A stretch of DNA of 64,000 nt from Brassicibacter mesophilus (GTDB lineage: Bacteria > Bacillota > Clostridia > Tissierellales > Proteiniboraceae), in the NCBI RefSeq assembly GCF_050433385.1, contig NZ_JBNPXI010000002.1:372001-436000 (forward strand). The letters are read 5' to 3'. Below the pieces are notes generated by a model. It had not been told where the DNA came from and ran no database searches. It was given only the letters and a program-made list of their open reading frames with translations. Positions 60,481 through 64,000 of this stretch are shown here, piece after piece. The translations under genes were made by a program, and so were the position numbers. Numbering within the stretch: position 1 is the first letter of the stretch; every line of letters starts with the position of its first letter.

Positions 60481-61818
60481 TCACCTCTTCTCACTTTCTA
60501 AAAGATTAATAAATTCCTTGCCTTCAACTTCAGAAACTAGTACTTTCGTGTTAAGTCTTTCTTCTAATTCTTTTAATGTAACATTATCTAAAAAAATATC
60601 TTCATCTCTTTTTAACATAGATTTAGGTATAATAATTCCATCTTTTAATTCATATTTTCTTAATTGATTTTCTAAATCAGTAGCGGTTATGAGTCCAGAT
60701 ACTGTAATTGTCTCCCCAAAAAAGTTGTTAGTTATAGGCACTACTTTTAAGTTTAATCCTTTTATTTTTTCCATAATTTTTTGAGCTAACCCATTAATAA
60801 AATCATATGCTAGGGTACCAGTAGCTATTAAATAGCTTTTGTTCATTGTAACATTGTCTCCAATCGATGCAAGGGCATCAATAACCTCAGTATCAAATGA
60901 TCTCACAAGTCCAACACCATTTTCTATTTGAGGAAATCCCTCATATTCATCATACATAGGTGTGTCCTTACCTGCTAATAAGTAAAACTCATCAGAAGCA
61001 AATACAAATCTAGTTCCTATTTTTTCAATAAAAAATTTCTGTTTATCTTGAACATATTTTATTATATTATTCGCTTTATCATGATCATATATCTTTAGGT
61101 CAAATAATTTTTCTCTGTACTTAGTTACACCTACTGGCACTACTGCAACACTAGAAACATTAGGATAAAGATTAACTAAATCATTAAAAGTTTTTTCCAG
61201 CTGTTCCCCGTCATTAACTCCAGGTACTAATACAATTTGGCAATTCATATGTATTCCTGCCTCACTAAATCTTTTAAGAATATCATATACTTTACCTGCA
61301 TTTTTATTATTTAGCATCCTAATTCTTAAATCTGGATCTGTTGTATGAACTGAGATGTTAATGGGACTCAGTCTGTATTTAATAATACGTTCGACCTCTT
61401 CTTCACTAAGATTTGTTAATGTTATAAAATTACCTTGTAAAAAAGAAAGTCTTGAATCATCATCCTTAAAATATAATGATTCCCTCATGCCTTTCGGCAG
61501 TTGATCTATAAAACAAAATATACACTTATTTCTACAGTTTTTTGCCCTATCAATTAAAGGATTTGTAAAAATAATACCTATATCTTCATCAAAATCTTTT
61601 TCGATCTCTAATTCCCAAACTTCCTCATCTTTTTTTTGAATTGCAACTACTATAAAATCATCAGTAATTAAATACTTATAGTCAATTATATCATTTACTT
61701 GTTGATCGTTTATAGACAACAAAATATCACCTGGTTCAACTCCTAGTTCATCTGCTATACTACCTCTAATTACACTGCTAATTATATTTCTATTCTCAGT
61801 TAAATTGTTGATCTCCAT
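60481..61818 (-). CDS. DUF512 radical SAM protein with N-terminal PDZ
   Basis: 445 residues. An N-terminal PDZ-like domain (about 10-60, GVEPGDILLSINDQQV), a radical SAM core with the motif CRNKCIFCFIDQLP (about 93-106) and a C-terminal DUF512 domain (about 290-435). Conserved in Clostridia, often next to der; no reaction has been established. ATG with AGAAGGAG upstream. Upstream, an extended -10 promoter (TGCTATAAT on the minus strand near 61990-62000) is likely. Confidence 0.9.
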   Translation of the reverse strand: MEINNLTENRNIISSVIRGSIADELGVEPGDILLSINDQQVNDIIDYKYLITDDFIVVAIQKKDEEVWELEIEKDFDEDIGIIFTNPLIDRAKNCRNKCIFCFIDQLPKGMRESLYFKDDDSRLSFLQGNFITLTNLSEEEVERIIKYRLSPINISVHTTDPDLRIRMLNNKNAGKVYDILKRFSEAGIHMNCQIVLVPGVNDGEQLEKTFNDLVNLYPNVSSVAVVPVGVTKYREKLFDLKIYDHDKANNIIKYVQDKQKFFIEKIGTRFVFASDEFYLLAGKDTPMYDEYEGFPQIENGVGLVRSFDTEVIDALASIGDNVTMNKSYLIATGTLAYDFINGLAQKIMEKIKGLNLKVVPITNNFFGETITVSGLITATDLENQLRKYELKDGIIIPKSMLKRDEDIFLDNVTLKELEERLNTKVLVSEVEGKEFINLLESEKR

Positions 61819-62052
61819 TTTATCTCCTTCTATAATTCAAATTGTATCAAAAATAAATCCAATTAAAATTTAGATTTATAAAGCTAATTAAATTAATGCA
61901 CTATATTCGGTTATGTTATCATTAAAATACAGTAAAATCAATAAAAAACATTTTAACTATTAAATCAAATACACGTTTATCCATACCTATTTATTATAGC
62001 ATAATATGTGAAAAATAGACTTACTTATTTACTTTCATTTTAGAACATAAAT
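61819..62052. other. A+T-rich gap upstream of the DUF512 gene
   Basis: Contains a likely extended -10 element (TGC-TATAAT, minus strand) near 61990-62000 for the DUF512-der transcript. I see no ORF or hairpin in the remainder. Confidence 0.45.
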
Positions 62053-62088
62053 CTAAAGGTATAATGGAGTATTCCATTATACCTTTAG
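62053..62088 (-). terminator. Perfect 16-base-pair hairpin after the YIEGIA pair
   Basis: CTAAAGGTATAATGGA and TCCATTATACCTTTAG are exact complements around a 4-base loop, 12 bases after the stop of the small gene. The minus strand continues ATTTATGTTC, a poor U-run, so it is either a strong-stem terminator or a 3'-end stabiliser. Confidence 0.65.
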
Positions 62089-62100
62089 TCACCATGATCT

Positions 62101-62295
62101 TTAATGTCTTACAATTATAAAACATCCATTTTCTAAGTCATGAATCATCCCCGTTGTAGCCTTTGATATTAACAAAGATACTTTATTCTTCTCGTTTTCA
62201 TCTTTTACATAAAAAGTAGGAACACTTCCACCTGATACAGATCTTTCATCTGAAGTTATAATTGCTATAATAGTTTCTTTTATTCCAACATCCAT
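62101..62295 (-). CDS. Capping complex subunit for YIEGIA (small conserved protein)
   Basis: 64 residues. Sequence pattern MDVGIKETIIAIITSDERS, PTFYVKDENE and C-terminal HDLENGCFIIVRH matches a small family that accompanies YIEGIA in spore formers. No membrane segment. Function unproven. It begins 11 bases after YIEGIA with AAGGAG upstream. Confidence 0.75.
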   Translation of the reverse strand: MDVGIKETIIAIITSDERSVSGGSVPTFYVKDENEKNKVSLLISKATTGMIHDLENGCFIIVRH

Positions 62296-62306
62296 ATAAA
62301 CACTCC

Positions 62307-63227
62307 TTAATCAGCAGCCTTTCTACCTATTTTAGATTTTAAGGGCTTTCTTTTTGCACTTTCCAATATTATTGTTTTTTTCACAGCTTCTACCAAGCAT
62401 TCAACATCTGGTTCAAGTGCTACAATTGCCATTACAACTTTTCCTGTATGAGAATCTCTTCTTGCAATCGGTGTAAAATCAGGTTCATCAACATCTTTTC
62501 TTATCCCTAACAGAGTGGCAGCATTATGTTGGATTGCCTGTCTTTGTCCTGTATTAGCTAATGTTGCAACTCCATTTTCATCGTATGGTTTTATTTCCAC
62601 TGCTATTCCGTTTTTTAAAAAAACTTCCCTTGATTGTTGCAGTCCTACATTCATGACTATTATATTATTAATCTTTAACAAAGGACCATCAAATACAATC
62701 TTTGCCGGATTTACTTCTGCAATATCCTCAATTGATTGTCGCGAAATAGCTTTGTTGAAAAAGAATAGAGTTAATAAACCCGCAATTATACCACCGATTA
62801 TAGAGTAAATTACATGAATGCCAGTTTTTGATAAAAAATAAATTATTATACTCACTGACAACGAAACCAACATTGTAACATAATTTCTAGCCTCAAAGGC
62901 CTTTGCTATATCTTCAATATATGCAGTTCCTCTAGAGACCAGCTCAGTCGGCTCTATGTTGTCTAGACTCTGTCTTTCTAAATTTCTTACATCTCTAAAT
63001 TGTTGCGCTGCTAAAGCTAGAAAAGTCACAGCAGAAAATTCATTTTGAACAAGCGCTGGAACTGCAACTGAACCAAGGCTCGCAGCAATAATTCCTAGTG
63101 TTAAATGTGAAAAAACACCTTGAGGATAACTGGGATACTGTCTAAAATCTACTCTTAACATAGAGATTCTGGACAGAAAACCTACGATTATTGATGGAAT
63201 AATAATATAACTATATTTAAACAACAT
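62307..63227 (-). CDS. YIEGIA family membrane protein
   Basis: 306 residues. The family name motif appears as AYIEDIAKAFEARNYV (around residue 104). Hydrophobic segments lie at about 5-20, 40-60, 120-140 and 145-165, then a cytosolic C-terminal domain to a basic end (KRKPLKSKIGRK). Conserved in endospore formers; a sporulation role is inferred from distribution. ATG at 63227 is used; a GTG at 63233 is inside the GAGGTG-like ribosome site, and TTG at 63224 also fits the spacing. Confidence 0.85.
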   Translation of the reverse strand: MLFKYSYIIIPSIIVGFLSRISMLRVDFRQYPSYPQGVFSHLTLGIIAASLGSVAVPALVQNEFSAVTFLALAAQQFRDVRNLERQSLDNIEPTELVSRGTAYIEDIAKAFEARNYVTMLVSLSVSIIIYFLSKTGIHVIYSIIGGIIAGLLTLFFFNKAISRQSIEDIAEVNPAKIVFDGPLLKINNIIVMNVGLQQSREVFLKNGIAVEIKPYDENGVATLANTGQRQAIQHNAATLLGIRKDVDEPDFTPIARRDSHTGKVVMAIVALEPDVECLVEAVKKTIILESAKRKPLKSKIGRKAAD

Positions 63228-63312
63228 AATCACCTACTTTGTATAAGCTACACAGTACAACTATTATAATTCCCTCAATTTAAGGATATATTCAATACAC
63301 ACCTTTAATAAT

Positions 63313-63355
63313 ATAAAAAGAAGGAGTTATATGTTATAGCATATAATTCCTTCTT
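63313..63355 (-). terminator. Terminator after glyA
   Basis: AAGAAGGAATTATATG and CATATAACTCCTTCTT pair with one mismatch around a 6-base loop, followed by TTTTTATATT on the minus strand. It lies about 28 bases after the glyA stop. Confidence 0.85.
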
Positions 63356-63382
63356 CATTTTAAACTTGCATCTTATACATAA

Positions 63383-64000
63383 TTAGTAAAGTGGGAATTT
63401 ATCACACAATTCCTTAACCATACTCTTTATTGTTTCTACATCAGTTTTTTCCTCTAAAGTCAACTTGATTATTTCCGCTATTACTTCCATGTCTTCTTCC
63501 TTCATACCTCTTGTAGTAATTGCAGGTGTTCCAATTCTTAATCCACTTGTTACAAATGGGCTTTCTGGATCAAAAGGAATTGTATTTTTATTTGTTGTTA
63601 CGCCAATTTCATCAAGCAACGCTTCAGCTTTCTTACCTGTTAAGCCTTTTGTTCTTACATCAATAAGCATTAAATGATTATCAGTTCCGCCTGATACTAA
63701 TCTAAAGCCTTTTTCAATCAAGCTACTAGACAAAGCCTTAGCATTTTTAAGAATTTGTTTTTGATAATCCTTAAAATCATCCTCTAATGCTTCCTTGAAG
63801 CTTACTGCTTTAGCAGCTATTACATGCATTAGTGGTCCGCCTTGAATTCCTGGGAATATTGCTTTATCAATTGCCTTTGCATGTTCTTGTTTACATAGTA
63901 TAGCTCCACCTCTAGGGCCTCTTAAAGTTTTATGAGTTGTAGTAGTTACAAAATCAGCATAAGGTACTGGATTTGGATGTAACCCAGCTGCAACCAATCC
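63383..64000 (-). CDS. glyA: Serine hydroxymethyltransferase (5' end outside window)
   Basis: PLP enzyme converting serine and tetrahydrofolate to glycine and methylene-tetrahydrofolate. The last 205 residues are visible and run off the window edge. They contain the PLP-lysine motif VTTTTHKTLRGPRGG, PGIQGGPLMHVIAAKAVSF, and the C-terminal LRIGTPAITTRGM. The reading frame continues to the last base with no stop, so truncation is only the window edge. An upstream leader, where a regulatory element might lie, is not visible. Confidence 0.96.
   Translation of the reverse strand, partial: GLVAAGLHPNPVPYADFVTTTTHKTLRGPRGGAILCKQEHAKAIDKAIFPGIQGGPLMHVIAAKAVSFKEALEDDFKDYQKQILKNAKALSSSLIEKGFRLVSGGTDNHLMLIDVRTKGLTGKKAEALLDEIGVTTNKNTIPFDPESPFVTSGLRIGTPAITTRGMKEEDMEVIAEIIKLTLEEKTDVETIKSMVKELCDKFPLY

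Noticed and set aside
1..64000. CRISPR array, prophage, insertion sequence, secondary-metabolite or defence island
   Set aside because: No repeat-spacer pattern, transposase, integrase, phage structural gene or defence-type domain was found; every larger gene belongs to a conserved core family.

Overview
The window is a gene-dense stretch of core chromosome from a low-G+C, endospore-forming Gram-positive bacterium, most likely a member of the Clostridia. The evidence is the strongly A+T-rich sequence, strong GGAGG-type ribosome binding sites, frequent TTG and GTG starts, sporulation genes (spoIVA, ylbJ, a spoVM candidate, a YteA-like TraR protein, YIEGIA), a FabK-type enoyl reductase and a FapR-controlled fatty-acid operon. 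The genus cannot be fixed from this sequence. I saw no insertion sequence, prophage, integron, CRISPR array, rRNA or tRNA. Nearly everything runs on the minus strand; the plus-strand genes are tmcAL, ylbJ, rpmB and rqcH.

Layout, by coordinate: 1-6.5 kb ftsY (cut by the window edge), smc, an Elp3-like radical SAM gene and rnc. 6.7-13.6 kb a type II fatty-acid synthesis operon transcribed fapR-plsX-fabH-fabK-fabD-fabG-acpP-fabF, with a FapR operator at its promoter. 13.7-21 kb a block matching the Bacillus ylbH-ylbN-rpmF cluster (rpmF, yceD, tmcAL, ylbK, ylbJ, coaD, rsmD) with ackA inside it. 21-25.7 kb recG, fakA, asp23, rpmB. 25.7-34.3 kb a hidden spoVM candidate, a small membrane protein, thiN and thiT behind a TPP riboswitch, rpe, rsgA, prkC, prpC, rlmN, rsmB. 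34.3-43.1 kb a YugP-type protease, DUF116, fmt, def, priA, coaBC, rpoZ, gmk, remA, yicC. 43.4-49.8 kb rqcH, uraA, pyrR with PyrR RNA elements, rluD, lspA, a TraR/DksA-type protein, DUF5665. 50-55.8 kb an unlisted 44-residue ORF, a DAHP synthase, then divIVA-ylmH-yggT-sepF-yggS and an HlyD-like gene. 55.9-64 kb spoIVA, gpsA, plsY, der, a DUF512 radical SAM protein, the YIEGIA pair and glyA (cut by the window edge).

The order from divIVA to ftsY follows, in reverse orientation, the B. subtilis order divIVA-ylyA-lspA-rluD-pyrR-pyrP-rqcH-yicC-remA-gmk-rpoZ-coaBC-priA-def-fmt-rsmB-rlmN-prpC-prkC-rsgA-rpe-thiN-spoVM-rpmB-asp23-fakA-recG-fapR...smc-ftsY, with the ylb block inserted between recG and fapR. 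The genes serve envelope lipid synthesis, protein maturation and translation quality control, division-site assembly and spore formation.

Most notable points: a yggS gene whose only well-placed start codon is AUA; an HlyD-like gene whose start is separated from its body by a frameshift at a run of ten A residues; a spoVM candidate and a 44-residue membrane peptide that are easily missed; a long hairpin in the rnc leader that could be an RNase III autoregulation target; and a PyrR element before uraA that looks suited to translational rather than transcriptional control.
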